A stretch of DNA of 64,000 bases from Rhodospirillaceae bacterium SYSU D60007. Lineage in GTDB: Bacteria; Pseudomonadota; Alphaproteobacteria; Reyranellales; Reyranellaceae. The stretch spans positions 62,001 through 126,000 of the forward strand of contig QOCQ01000013.1 in NCBI GenBank assembly GCA_003574685.1, read 5' to 3'. The notes under the pieces are model-generated. The model ran no database searches and had not been told where the DNA came from. It was given only the letters and a program-made list of their open reading frames with translations. Below are positions 55,370 to 64,000 of the stretch, piece after piece. The first letter of the stretch is position 1. The number at the start of each line of letters is the position of its first letter. The translations under genes were made by a program, and so were the position numbers.

Positions 55370-56602
55370 ATGCGTCCGATGTCCCTCTCTCCCTTTATGC
55401 GCCTGCAAGGCGCTGCCGCTGGCGTTCATGCGGGCGACCAGCTCACGCTGGCGGCGCTGCCCCTGACGGCGGTGCTGCTGTTCGATGCCGGTCCCGGGCT
55501 GGTGGGCGTGCTGGTGGCGATCCAGGGCGCGGCCTGGCTGCTGGTGTCGCTGCCGGCCGGCATAATCGTCGACCGGCTGACCGCGCAGCGGGTGCTGCTG
55601 GGCGCGGCACTGCTGTCGCTCGCGGCGGCAAGTACGGCGTTCGCGGCTGCCGTGGCTGGCGTGTTGTGGCCGCTGGCAGCCGCGACCTTCGCCGGCGCTG
55701 CCGGCACGGTGTCTTTCGTACTGGCAACGACGACCATTGCGGCGCAGCTGCTGGCGCCAGCGCAACTGCCGGCCGGCAATGCGCGCCTGGAGCTGGCGCG
55801 CGCGGCGGCCACGCTGGCCGCGCCATTTATCGTGGGGGAGCTGGCCACGCGGCTGTCGCCCACATGGGGCTATGCGCTGGCCATCGCGGCCTCGGCCATC
55901 GCCGTGGTGTTCCTCGCCCGCATGGATCGTCGCACGATGGCGGGGCGGCCGTTCGCGCGCCAGCCGCTGCTGGACGCCGTTCGTGAAGGCGCCGTCTTCG
56001 TGCTGCACCATCGTCTGCTGCGCGGCATCGCGCTGTGCGCGATTTTCTGGAACCTGTCATTCTTCGCGCTGTGGGCGATCTTCGTGCCCTTCGCGCTCAA
56101 CATACTGGCGCTCGATCCACGCCAGACCGGCGCGGTGCAGATGGCCTACGGTGCCGGACTGATCGCGGGTGCGCTCTCGGGCGGCGCCGTGCTGACGCGT
56201 CTGCCGCCCAACGTCACATTGCTGTTTGGCCCCGGCGTGTCCGCCGCAGCCGGCCTGCTCCTGTGGCTGTCGGTTGGCACGCCGGGCTGGGCGCTGCCTG
56301 CCGTCGCACATTTCCTTGTCGGCTTCGGTCCCATGCTGTGGCTGATCTGCCAGACCACGGTGCGCCAGCTCGTGACGCCGCCGGAGCTGTTGGGACGCGT
56401 GAACGCCACGATCCAGGTTGCCATCTACGGTATGCGACCGCTCGGAGCGCTGCTAGGGGGCTGGCTGGGCGCTGCCTTTGGCTACGAGACAGCGGTCGTG
56501 GCGATTGCTGCAGGCTTTGCGACGTCCTGCGCCGTCGTTCTGGTCACGCCATTGATCGGGCTGCGCGTCATGCCGGCGCAGACATCCACCGCATCGGCCT
56601 AG
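55370..56602 (+). CDS. MFS transporter
   Basis: About 410 residues from the ATG at 55370 (starts at 55319 GTG or 55379 also possible). Around 11-12 TM helices with the MFS loop LPAGIIVDRLTAQRVLLGAA between TM2 and TM3 and a cytoplasmic central loop (RMDRRTMAGRPFARQP). The 2-helix TM10-12 end (QLVTPPELLGRVNATIQVAI) is typical of MFS efflux proteins (ENTS/MFS-3-like). Probably drug- or siderophore-type efflux, uncertain. Its stop overlaps the convergent thioesterase stop. Confidence 0.83.
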   Translation: MRPMSLSPFMRLQGAAAGVHAGDQLTLAALPLTAVLLFDAGPGLVGVLVAIQGAAWLLVSLPAGIIVDRLTAQRVLLGAALLSLAAASTAFAAAVAGVLWPLAAATFAGAAGTVSFVLATTTIAAQLLAPAQLPAGNARLELARAAATLAAPFIVGELATRLSPTWGYALAIAASAIAVVFLARMDRRTMAGRPFARQPLLDAVREGAVFVLHHRLLRGIALCAIFWNLSFFALWAIFVPFALNILALDPRQTGAVQMAYGAGLIAGALSGGAVLTRLPPNVTLLFGPGVSAAAGLLLWLSVGTPGWALPAVAHFLVGFGPMLWLICQTTVRQLVTPPELLGRVNATIQVAIYGMRPLGALLGGWLGAAFGYETAVVAIAAGFATSCAVVLVTPLIGLRVMPAQTSTASA

Positions 56603-57009
56603 GATCGCGGACGCAACGTGTAGCTGGCGGTGGCGTGCAGCACGGGTTCGACCGGCGTGTGATCGAACAGCCAGGCCTCGGCATGCGCCATGCGCCGGCC
56701 CTTGCGGATGACGCGCGCGATGGCGATCGTGTCGGCGGCCGGCATCGGGCGCAGGAAGGTGGTGGACATCGTCGCCGCCAGGCCCAGCGACTGGCCACCC
56801 GTGGCGGCGAGAATGGCCGCGAACATGGCGGTGTCGGCAAAGCCCAGCAGGGCCGGTCCGGAAAAGATGTCGCCCGGTCCAAGAAGCGACGCGGTGAACG
56901 GAAAGCGCAGGCGCACGTCCTGATCCTGCGCTTCCTCCACGACCACACCATGCCGATCAATCGCCGGCAGGATCGCTTCGAGAAGTTCCTGGAGCTCGTC
57001 CTCCGACAT
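56599..57009 (-). CDS. PaaI-family thioesterase
   Basis: 136 residues from the ATG at 57009, hot-dog fold. FSGPALLGFADTAMFAAILA carries the family active-site region (G-x-x-x-x-x-D-x-A), GLAATMSTTFLRPMPAADTI and HAEAWLFDH follow. Acyl-CoA thioesterase of the PaaI/YdiI type, likely on an aryl- or short acyl-CoA. It follows the DSD1-type gene by 13 bases and probably shares its transcript. Confidence 0.8.
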   Translation of the reverse strand: MSEDELQELLEAILPAIDRHGVVVEEAQDQDVRLRFPFTASLLGPGDIFSGPALLGFADTAMFAAILAATGGQSLGLAATMSTTFLRPMPAADTIAIARVIRKGRRMAHAEAWLFDHTPVEPVLHATASYTLRPRS

Positions 57010-57022
57010 GCCGCGCCGTCCG

Positions 57023-58189
57023 TCAGCGGCTGCGGCCGCGGGCCGCAATCGGCCAGATATCGACCAGCGTGTGACCCTTCACCACGTGATAGGCGTCGTA
57101 GAGATTGACCGTGGGATCGCAGTGCGGCGGCACCAGCGTAACGACGCTATCGATGCCGAGACCGGCCGCGCCGTCGGGGAAAGTGAGCCGCGCATGCTCG
57201 TCACCGGCAAAGCGGAAGCTGGTGCCCTCCGGCGCGCCTGCGAGGACCGGCGGTGGTCCCGCCTCGGTGGCCATCGACTTCAGACCGGAATCGATGGTGG
57301 CCATGCCGGAGGTACCGGCGCTGACCACCCGCGCGTCGATCTGTAGCGCCTGCTCGAACGGCACCCGTCCCTCGCCGCGCAGATCGCAGACGTTGTACTG
57401 GTGGTCCATGAACACGTAGGATCCGACCTGCAATTCCGTGAAGACGCCCAGCTCTGCATCGATGGCGTGCGTCCCGGTTCCCCCGCCGGTGATGATTCCC
57501 GGCTTCAGGCCAGCGGCGGCAAGCGATTCGACGATGCCCTTCAGATACGCGGTGCGCTCGGCGATCTCCGTCTTGCGCTGGGCATAGGACTCGATGTGCT
57601 GGTGCCGGCCGCAATAGAACTGCACGCCGGCGAAGCGCAGGAATGGCGCGGCGGCGATCTGGCGCGCGAGCGCAAGCACTGCTTCAGGCGTCGCCGCACC
57701 GGTGCGGTGCATGCCGGGGTCGATATCGACGACGACGGCGAGCGTCAGCCCCGCCCCGGCTGCACCCCGCGCCAGCGCATCGACGTTCACTGGATGATCG
57801 GCAGTCACCATCAGGTCCGAGCTGCGCGCCAGAAGCGCCATCAGGCGTTCGATTCCCTGCGAGGAGACGACTGGCGATGTGATCAGCAGCCCACCGATGC
57901 CGGCCTCGGCCAGCGCTTCAGCCTCGCCCAGCTTGGCGCAGCAATTGCCCAGGGCGCCCGCGGCAATCTGCCGTCGGGCGATGTCGGGACACTTGTGGGT
58001 CTTGGCATGCGGCCGCAAGGCGATGCCATGCGCACGGGCGAAGGCCGCCATGGCCGCGATGTTGCGCTCGAGCATGTCGAGATCGAGCACCAGCGCCGGC
58101 GTGTTCAACAGGCCCCTCGAGCCTTGCCGGCCGACAAGGTGCGCATGCAGGCGATGCGAGTCCGTGGGATACGAAGCTACAGGCGGCAA
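57023..58189 (-). CDS. DSD1-family PLP-dependent enzyme (D-threonine aldolase / D-serine dehydratase-like)
   Basis: 388 residues from a TTG at 58189, the only in-frame start that keeps the conserved LNTPALVLDLDMLERNIAAM. Alanine-racemase fold with PLP lysine in LRPHAKTHKCPDIARRQIAA, GGLLITSPVVS, VVVDIDPGMHRTG, and the C-terminal zinc site in LVPPHCDPTVNLYDAYHVV. Acts on D-3-hydroxy-amino acids. Operon with the thioesterase gene. Confidence 0.87.
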   Translation of the reverse strand: MPPVASYPTDSHRLHAHLVGRQGSRGLLNTPALVLDLDMLERNIAAMAAFARAHGIALRPHAKTHKCPDIARRQIAAGALGNCCAKLGEAEALAEAGIGGLLITSPVVSSQGIERLMALLARSSDLMVTADHPVNVDALARGAAGAGLTLAVVVDIDPGMHRTGAATPEAVLALARQIAAAPFLRFAGVQFYCGRHQHIESYAQRKTEIAERTAYLKGIVESLAAAGLKPGIITGGGTGTHAIDAELGVFTELQVGSYVFMDHQYNVCDLRGEGRVPFEQALQIDARVVSAGTSGMATIDSGLKSMATEAGPPPVLAGAPEGTSFRFAGDEHARLTFPDGAAGLGIDSVVTLVPPHCDPTVNLYDAYHVVKGHTLVDIWPIAARGRSR

Positions 58190-58252
58190 GATGCACTCGC
58201 GCGGCGGTGTTGAGGTTCGCCGCAGTGTAGGCCAGCGCCGCCCTTCAGGCTA

Positions 58253-61009
58253 TCAGCTCTCGGGCGCGTCCGTGTGGCCCAGCGCGCGACGAATCCGGCC
58301 TGCCAGCTCGCGGGCACGGAATGGCTTCTGCAGTAACTCGATTCCCGCCGGCGGGCGGCCGTATCGCTCGATGGCCGACTCGGCATAGCCGGAAGCACAC
58401 ACAACCTTCAGGTCAGGACGCAGCCGGTGGGCCTCCTCGACAAGCTGGAAGCCGTCCATGCCGCCGGGCATGACCACGTCCGTAAACAGCAGGTCGATGG
58501 GCATGCCGCTTGCGATGACTTCAAGCGCTTCGGGCCCGCTGGAGGCTTCCGTCACCTGATAGCCCAGATTGCGCAGCAAAGTGCCTACGGTTCCTCGTAC
58601 CGCGTGGTCGTCCTCGACCAGCAGAATGGATTCAGTGCCGCGCGGCTGATCAGCGACGGCCGCCTCGTCCTGATCGTCCGCGCTGCCGCCGACTTGCGGC
58701 AGCAGCAGGCGGATGGCCGTGCCCTCCCCGGGCGTGCTGTCAATCATCAGGTGCCCGCCGGACTGCTTGACGAAGCCATAGACCATACTGAGGCCCAGGC
58801 CAGTGCCCTTGCCGACCGGCTTGGTCGTGAAGAACGGCTCGATGGCCCGGGCCGCGACGTCAGGGCTCATGCCATGGCCGGTATCGACAACGCGGATAAC
58901 GATGTATCGCCCCGGCCGGATGTCGCCGATTTCCGTCGCCTGCCGCTTGCCGACTCGTGTGTTGCCGGTCTCGACCAGCAGCCGGCCGCCTGACGGCATG
59001 GCATCGCGGGCATTCACCGCCAGGTTCAGGATCGCGTTCTGAAGCTGGTGTGCATCGATGTGGGTGATCCGCGGATCGGCCCGAAGATCGAAGCGCAGCT
59101 CGATGTCTTCTCCCAGGGGCCTTGCCAGCAGCGGCCGCAACTCCTCGATCAGCCGGTTGACATCGACGGCGCGCGGCTGCAGCGGCTGCTTGCGCGCGAA
59201 GGCAAGGAGCTGGTGCGTCAGCTCCGAACCCCGGTTGCTGGCCATAAGGATGTTATGCACCAGATCGCGGTTGGCACGATCGCTTCCCGCCAGCTCCTCG
59301 CTCAGCAGCTCGGCGCAGCCCATGATGACGGTGAGCAGGTTGTTGAAATCGTGCGCCAGGCCGCCGGTAAGCTGGCCGATCGCCTCGGTCTTCTGTGCCT
59401 GGTGCAGGCGGTCCTCGGCAGCCCTGCCCTCGGTGATGTCGATGCCGATTCCATCCCATTGCAGGGCGCCATCAGGCAGCCGCTTGGCCGTGGCGTGCAG
59501 GCGCAGCCAGCGACTCTCGCCACGCGGCCGCGTGATCAGGCGCACCTCGATGAGCGACGGCCGCGGATCGCCCGGCATGGAGGAAAGCGTGCGCACCAGC
59601 CGCTCGCGATCGTCGGCATGCACATGGTCCAGCAGCGTGCCATGGCCGCTGGTGATCTCCTCACCGGGCACACCGATCATTTCCTTGAGGCGCTCGCTGA
59701 AATAGGCGTTACCGAAGGTGCCGTCCTCGGAGACAACCTGGCGGAAAATGAATCCTGGCAGATTGCCCGCGATCGCCTTGAGACGCTCCTCGCGATCCTG
59801 GAGCTCGAGCTCCCGCTCGACGAGGTCGGTGACGTCGGTGCGGATGATCACCGTGCTGCCGTCGGGCATGCGATGGTCGCGGGCACGGCACCACCGGTTG
59901 CCGATCGCACGCACCAGACGCGCGCCCCGCCCCTCCCGATGCTCCTGCAGCAGCTCTTGGATGAAATTCTCCTCGTTGCCGATCGCCTCGACGTAGTGGC
60001 CGCTGGCCACGCCAGTGCGCAGAATCTCCTCGAAGGTGAGGCCCGGCACGATCCAGTCGGTATCCGGCGGCAGCGATTCGCGGTACCGGCGGTTCATGAG
60101 GACAAGCCGGTCCTGCGAATCGAACACGGCAAAGCCGTCGGACATGCCCTCGACGGCCATCGTCAACAGACCCTCGGTTGCATTGGCCCGCGCCCGTGCC
60201 TCGATCTCGGCCGTCTCGTCACTGGCCACACAGCGGTAGCCTGCGAACCGGCCTTCCTCATCGAACACCGGCACGCCGCTGGCGCGCCGATAATGTTTGC
60301 GTCCCTGGGCGTCGACCATGGTGTATCTGACGTCACGGAAGGGCTGGCGCGCTTCCATCAGCGTGTGCACTTCCCGCCACGCCGGGTCGAGATCCGGATT
60401 GGTGATGCCTGCCGCCTGCCAGACGAAGCGGCCCACCATCTCGTCCAGGCTGCGCACAGTGCGCGCTTCCGTGGCAATCGCGGCATGGGTGATTCGAAGC
60501 GCCGTATCGGTCTCGACCCACAGGCTTGCCGCTGCTTCGATGAAATCCCTGAAGCGCGCCTCGGCTTCGCGACGGGCCCGCTCTGTCTCGCGCTGCCGGC
60601 TCACGTCCTGGACCACGGCTACAAAGCCCGTGGCGTGGGCGGCACCGCCCCGGATCGCGGAGACCGTATTGCGCACCCATATCTCGCCGCCATCCTTGGG
60701 CAGATAGCGCTTCTCGATGACCATGCCGGGATGATCGCGGCCCGCGAGCCGCTCCAGCAGGCCGGCACTCCTTGCCCGGTCTTCCGCGTGTGTGATGGCC
60801 GCTTCGTCACGGCCAAGCAGCTCGGCCGCCGTATAGCCGACAAGAATTTCGAAGGCCGCGCTGGTTTCAACCAACCGCCCCTCGCGATCGAGTACGGCCA
60901 GACCGATGCCGGCGTGGTCCAGCGCGGTCCGGACATCCCTGTCCGCCACGGATGAGGACAGCGCTGCGTCGCTGGACTCAGGCGATGCACGCCGGACGGG
61001 AGGATTCAC
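58253..61009 (-). CDS. Multi-PAS hybrid sensor histidine kinase
   Basis: 918 residues, no clear TM helix, so cytoplasmic. Four PAS modules (~30-130, 155-270, 281-400, 410-530), HisKA with TEAIGQLTGGLAHDFNNLLT, ATPase with NLAVNARDAMPSGGRLLVET, DTGHGM and GKGTGLGLSMVYGFV, then a C-terminal receiver (ILLVEDDHAVRGTVGTLLRN, Asp in LLFTDVVMPGGMDG, Lys in LLQKPF). The HDFNNLL and TGLGLSMVYGFVKQSGG signatures place it among alphaproteobacterial soluble hybrid kinases. GTG start. Partner regulators are not next to it. Confidence 0.9.
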   Translation of the reverse strand: MNPPVRRASPESSDAALSSSVADRDVRTALDHAGIGLAVLDREGRLVETSAAFEILVGYTAAELLGRDEAAITHAEDRARSAGLLERLAGRDHPGMVIEKRYLPKDGGEIWVRNTVSAIRGGAAHATGFVAVVQDVSRQRETERARREAEARFRDFIEAAASLWVETDTALRITHAAIATEARTVRSLDEMVGRFVWQAAGITNPDLDPAWREVHTLMEARQPFRDVRYTMVDAQGRKHYRRASGVPVFDEEGRFAGYRCVASDETAEIEARARANATEGLLTMAVEGMSDGFAVFDSQDRLVLMNRRYRESLPPDTDWIVPGLTFEEILRTGVASGHYVEAIGNEENFIQELLQEHREGRGARLVRAIGNRWCRARDHRMPDGSTVIIRTDVTDLVERELELQDREERLKAIAGNLPGFIFRQVVSEDGTFGNAYFSERLKEMIGVPGEEITSGHGTLLDHVHADDRERLVRTLSSMPGDPRPSLIEVRLITRPRGESRWLRLHATAKRLPDGALQWDGIGIDITEGRAAEDRLHQAQKTEAIGQLTGGLAHDFNNLLTVIMGCAELLSEELAGSDRANRDLVHNILMASNRGSELTHQLLAFARKQPLQPRAVDVNRLIEELRPLLARPLGEDIELRFDLRADPRITHIDAHQLQNAILNLAVNARDAMPSGGRLLVETGNTRVGKRQATEIGDIRPGRYIVIRVVDTGHGMSPDVAARAIEPFFTTKPVGKGTGLGLSMVYGFVKQSGGHLMIDSTPGEGTAIRLLLPQVGGSADDQDEAAVADQPRGTESILLVEDDHAVRGTVGTLLRNLGYQVTEASSGPEALEVIASGMPIDLLFTDVVMPGGMDGFQLVEEAHRLRPDLKVVCASGYAESAIERYGRPPAGIELLQKPFRARELAGRIRRALGHTDAPES

Positions 61010-61173
61010 GTAGGCAGCCCCGAGACGGTGTCAGATTCCCCCAAGGTATGGCCAAAGATCGCGTCTTCACTGGCCAACCGGTCCAAAGTGGTCCGACATG
61101 TGCGGCAAAGCGTGCGCGCAGCGTCATTCTGGCGATAAAAACAACAATTGCATCTGTATGCAAAACCACACGC

Positions 61174-63075
61174 TCAGGCGATGACGATCACGTCCGGCGG
61201 CGGCGGCTCGGCGTAGAGCCTTTCAACCAGCGCCGCGCGCCGGGTCAAGGCCGCCCGCTGGTTGATGTAACCCTTGTCGGTCAGCTCATTGCCATCGACC
61301 GACGGAGGCTCCGTCATCAGGAGGACGCGCTCCACGCGCATCGATGAGCCGCGCGTGCGGGCATTCATCGCCCGCAACCCCTCGCGCAGCCGGGCCACGA
61401 CGGGCTCGCTGCGCAGGACCTCGGCCAGCGGCATCGAACCCTGGGTATCGCCGGCAAGCTGCCGGCATGCGGCAACGTGGGGAAAGCCCAGCAACCCGAC
61501 AAAGGGCCGGTCCTGCCCCGCCACCAGCGCATCCTGCAACACCGGCGACGCGGCGGCCACTGCCGTGCTGCGCAAGGTGCCGACCAGCACGAAGGTACCG
61601 CTGGTCAGCTTGAAATCCTCGACGACCCGGCCGTCGAAGACCAGCCCCTGGGCAGGATCGTCCGGATCAACGAAACGGCCGGCATCGCCAATCCGGTAGA
61701 ACCCCTCCTCATCAAACATCTGCGCGGTCAGCTCGGGCTGCCGGTGATAGCCCGGTGTCACGATGATGCCGCGCAGGCGCAACTCGTAGCGTCCCGCCTC
61801 ACCGGTCGGCACCATTTTCAGCTCGACCCCGGGATAGGGCAGTCCGATCAGGCCGACCCGTTCGCTCGCCCAGTGAACCGTCGTCGCCGTGGGCGCGGTC
61901 TCGGTGCTGCCCCACCCGGTCACGAAGGGGATGCGATAGCCGGTGTAACGCACGGCCAGCGCCTGCATGCGCCGGTAGAGATCATCCGGCAGCGTCGCGC
62001 CGCCATAGGCCAGCAGGCCGAGATTGCGGAAGAAGTTTTGAGCCAGTGCCTCGTCCCCTTCCAGCGCGGTCGCCAGCATGGCGTAGCCGGCCGGCACATT
62101 GGCGAAATAGGTGGGCGAGATCTCGTGCAGATTGCGCAGCGTCTCGTCGAACAATCCCGGCAGCGGCCGGCCGTCATCGATCCAGGTGGTGCCGCCCTCG
62201 GCAAGATTGCCGTGCAGCGTGGCATTGCCGCCCATCGTGTGGTTCCACGGCAGCCAGTCGAGCATGACGGCCGGCGGCTCGCCCGGCTTGCGCACCCGCG
62301 ACATCTGGCCCATGGCGATGTTGGCGCACATCATCTCCTGGGTGTTGATCACGGCCTTGGGCATGCCAGTGGAACCTGACGTGAAGAGGAACTTGCCCAC
62401 TGTCTTGCCGTCGATCTGCGCGATCGAGCGCGCCACCGCTTCGGTCGGCCGCGTTGCCTCCAGCTCGCTGAAGGGCAGTGATGCCATCCCGGGCGCCGGC
62501 GCCTCCACATGCACGATCGTGACGCCGGCAAGATCAAGCGCCTTGAGTGCGCGGGCGAACGCGGCGCCGTTCTGGACCAGGACCAGCCCCGGCCTGACCA
62601 GGTCGTAGACGTACTTCAGCTTCGCGTGATCCTCGCTCATCAGCGAGTACACCGGCGAAACCGGCGCCACGGGCGCCCGCGCCTGCATCGCCGCCATGGT
62701 CAGCAGCGCGAACTCGATGGAATTGCCGCTGAGGATCATGACCGGCCGGTCGGGCCCGAAGCCACGGTCGAGCAGCGCCTGTGTAATCGCGTCCACCCTG
62801 GCCCTGGCTTCGGCGTAGCTCACCGTCAGCCACTGGCGCTCGGGACCGTGGCGCTGCGCCAGCCACACGCGATCCGGCGCCTGCGCCGCCCATTTTGCCA
62901 GATGCGCGGGAACGTGCCGCTCCCAGGGCTGCAGCCTGTGCCGCGAGCGCAGCAGCATCGTGCCGTCGGCCCGGCGTTCCAGCTCGACATCGCGCGGCAG
63001 AAAATCGATCGGCTTGAAGGGGGCGTGCTGGACGGAAGCGGCACCAACAACGGTATCCACAGAGCGTTCTCCCAT
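61174..63075 (-). CDS. Feruloyl-CoA synthase-like AMP-forming ligase
   Basis: 633 residues. ANL superfamily: P-loop [60 protein letters not shown], and [20 protein letters not shown]. The phrase [11 protein letters not shown] and the C-terminal [20 protein letters not shown] match the feruloyl-CoA synthase group, which activates hydroxycinnamates such as ferulate with ATP and CoA. The usual C-terminal K-x-x-x-GK lysine is less clear. The ferulate hydratase-aldolase is not in the window. Divergent from the acyl-CoA dehydrogenase. Confidence 0.82.
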   Translation of the reverse strand: MGERSVDTVVGAASVQHAPFKPIDFLPRDVELERRADGTMLLRSRHRLQPWERHVPAHLAKWAAQAPDRVWLAQRHGPERQWLTVSYAEARARVDAITQALLDRGFGPDRPVMILSGNSIEFALLTMAAMQARAPVAPVSPVYSLMSEDHAKLKYVYDLVRPGLVLVQNGAAFARALKALDLAGVTIVHVEAPAPGMASLPFSELEATRPTEAVARSIAQIDGKTVGKFLFTSGSTGMPKAVINTQEMMCANIAMGQMSRVRKPGEPPAVMLDWLPWNHTMGGNATLHGNLAEGGTTWIDDGRPLPGLFDETLRNLHEISPTYFANVPAGYAMLATALEGDEALAQNFFRNLGLLAYGGATLPDDLYRRMQALAVRYTGYRIPFVTGWGSTETAPTATTVHWASERVGLIGLPYPGVELKMVPTGEAGRYELRLRGIIVTPGYHRQPELTAQMFDEEGFYRIGDAGRFVDPDDPAQGLVFDGRVVEDFKLTSGTFVLVGTLRSTAVAAASPVLQDALVAGQDRPFVGLLGFPHVAACRQLAGDTQGSMPLAEVLRSEPVVARLREGLRAMNARTRGSSMRVERVLLMTEPPSVDGNELTDKGYINQRAALTRRAALVERLYAEPPPPDVIVIA

Positions 63076-63340
63076 CGGAAAATTGTGTTATGGCCCGCAT
63101 CTAGCGAGGCGGCCGCCGGATATTCAAGAACTTCGGCAGTTTCGCGCCGCGGACAGGAATATGGCTGAATGGAACCGGGTTTCGCGCACCGGGGGCTCGT
63201 CGCAATCCTTTAAAAATGACCGTTCATATGGTGCCTCGATCGGCCTAAAGTCGCCCCGGCGAGACAGAGGCATTAGCCCGGGCCCGTCCATGGGGGCGGG
63301 CCAGGCGGCGTCAGCCGGACGCGCCGGAAAAGGAGACGAC

Positions 63341-64000
63341 ATGGATTTCGAATATTCGGACCGCACCAAGGACCTGCTGGAGAAGCTCGGCAAGTTCATG
63401 GACGAGGTGATCTACCCGGCGGAGGTGGTCTACGAGGAGCAGCACAACAGCGCCAAGGACCGCTGGCAGCCGGTGCCGGTGCTGGAAGAGTGCAAGGCCG
63501 AGGCCAAGAAGCGCGGCCTGTGGAACATGTTCCTGCCAGCCGACCGCGACAGCGGCGACACGCACGGCACCATGGGCCTTTCCAACCTCGAGTATGCGCC
63601 CATCTGCGAGATGCTGGGTCGTTCGCCGATCGCACCGGAAGCCACCAACTGCGCAGCGCCGGACACCGGCAACATGGAGGTATTCGCACGCTATGCCTCG
63701 CCGGCGCTGAAGGAGAAGTGGCTGAAGCCACTGCTCAACGGCGAGATCCGCTCGTGCTTTGCCATGACCGAGCCGGCCGTCGCCTCCTCCGACGCGCGCA
63801 ACATCGAGTCGCGCATCGAGAGCGACGGCGATCACTACGTGATCAACGGGCGCAAGTGGTGGTCGTCCGGCATGGGCGATCCCCGCTGCAAGGTTATCGT
63901 TTTCATGGGCAAGAGCGATCCCGGCGCCCCGCCCTACCGCCAGCAGTCGATGATCGTGGTACCGGCCGACACGCCGGGCATCAAGATTGTCAGGATGCTG
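63341..64000 (+). CDS. Acyl-CoA dehydrogenase, truncated by the window edge
   Basis: Runs past the right edge; 220 residues visible from the ATG at 63341 (AAGGAGA upstream). [20 protein letters not shown] is typical of the ACAD family with an N-terminal helical bundle; [40 protein letters not shown] and [20 protein letters not shown] are the FAD/substrate strand regions. It resembles ACAD10/11-type and aminoglycoside phosphotransferase-linked acyl-CoA dehydrogenases. Likely ETF-dependent. The 265-base divergent gap has a partial palindrome at 63216-63227. Confidence 0.85.
   Translation, partial: MDFEYSDRTKDLLEKLGKFMDEVIYPAEVVYEEQHNSAKDRWQPVPVLEECKAEAKKRGLWNMFLPADRDSGDTHGTMGLSNLEYAPICEMLGRSPIAPEATNCAAPDTGNMEVFARYASPALKEKWLKPLLNGEIRSCFAMTEPAVASSDARNIESRIESDGDHYVINGRKWWSSGMGDPRCKVIVFMGKSDPGAPPYRQQSMIVVPADTPGIKIVRML

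Noticed and set aside
53630-56011. A 793-residue minus-strand frame opposite the GMC and MFS genes
   Set aside because: Long because of high GC content; no recognisable domain, and the plus strand codes for clear GMC and MFS proteins.
59048-60955. A 635-residue plus-strand frame opposite the hybrid kinase
   Set aside because: Antisense to a multi-PAS kinase with all expected motifs; composition is that of reversed codons.

Overview
The window looks like chromosomal DNA from a GC-rich alphaproteobacterium, most likely a Rhodospirillales- or Reyranella-type lineage (the family is an inference). Supporting signs are the tlpA <-> argH-lptM-lysA gene order, a TIGR02302/DUF4175 protein, NrtR-linked nadABC, a cobalamin adenosyltransferase-etfB-etfA-hydroxyacyl-CoA dehydrogenase run, and three ethylmalonyl-CoA pathway genes. 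Genes are tightly packed, with many 4-base ATGA/GTGA overlaps. I see no phage, transposase, integrase, CRISPR array or rRNA. One tRNA (Leu-TAA) is present.

Layout. 1-5.5 kb: a leftward operon of a membrane-anchored arylsulfotransferase-like propeller and two small membrane proteins, divergent from a CysC-like kinase/nucleotidyltransferase fusion; then tRNA-Leu, a periplasmic histidine phosphatase, an OmpA-type porin and a nucleotide-cyclase remnant. 5.5-10.2 kb: a signalling block with a PAS histidine kinase, two stand-alone receivers and a membrane Ser/Thr kinase. 10.3-14.7 kb: a BASS-type transporter, an amidase, NAD kinase and an AbrB-type membrane protein. 14.7-19.3 kb: nadABC with its probable regulator NrtR and a palindromic operator on the nadA promoter. 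19.4-25.0 kb: a hypoxanthine phosphoribosyltransferase, a large Q/G-rich DUF4175 protein, and thiO-thiS-thiG behind a TPP riboswitch.

25-33.8 kb: argH-lptM-lysA followed by an SDR and a MaoC-like gene, divergent tlpA, then a twin-TM protein, corrinoid adenosyltransferase, ETF and 3-hydroxyacyl-CoA dehydrogenase. 33.9-37.1 kb: two related HAD phosphatases flanking a cupin and an XRE-cupin regulator, then a HigBA toxin-antitoxin module. 37.2-40.1 kb: two SDRs and two small His/Arg/Asp-rich lipoproteins that share a 21-bp palindrome. 40.2-49.4 kb: a flavin-dependent LLM oxidoreductase, then methylsuccinyl-CoA dehydrogenase, crotonyl-CoA carboxylase/reductase and ethylmalonyl-CoA mutase around an M48 protease/DUF898 pair.

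49.4-53.7 kb is the most accessory-looking stretch: several inverted-repeat families, a broken HigA, a secreted CAP-RTX protein and a second complete HigBA module. The rest carries an LLM oxidoreductase, a GMC oxidoreductase, an MFS transporter, a thioesterase, a DSD1-type PLP enzyme, a hybrid histidine kinase, a feruloyl-CoA synthase-like ligase and a truncated acyl-CoA dehydrogenase.

Functionally the window combines C2/C4 acyl-CoA assimilation (ccr, mcd, ecm, with ETF and the cobalamin adenosyltransferase as likely partners), NAD and thiamine cofactor synthesis, and amino acid synthesis. The clearest regulatory signals are the NrtR-type operator, the TPP riboswitch, an identical operator at an identical distance in front of both HigBA modules, and the paired palindromes before the lipoproteins.
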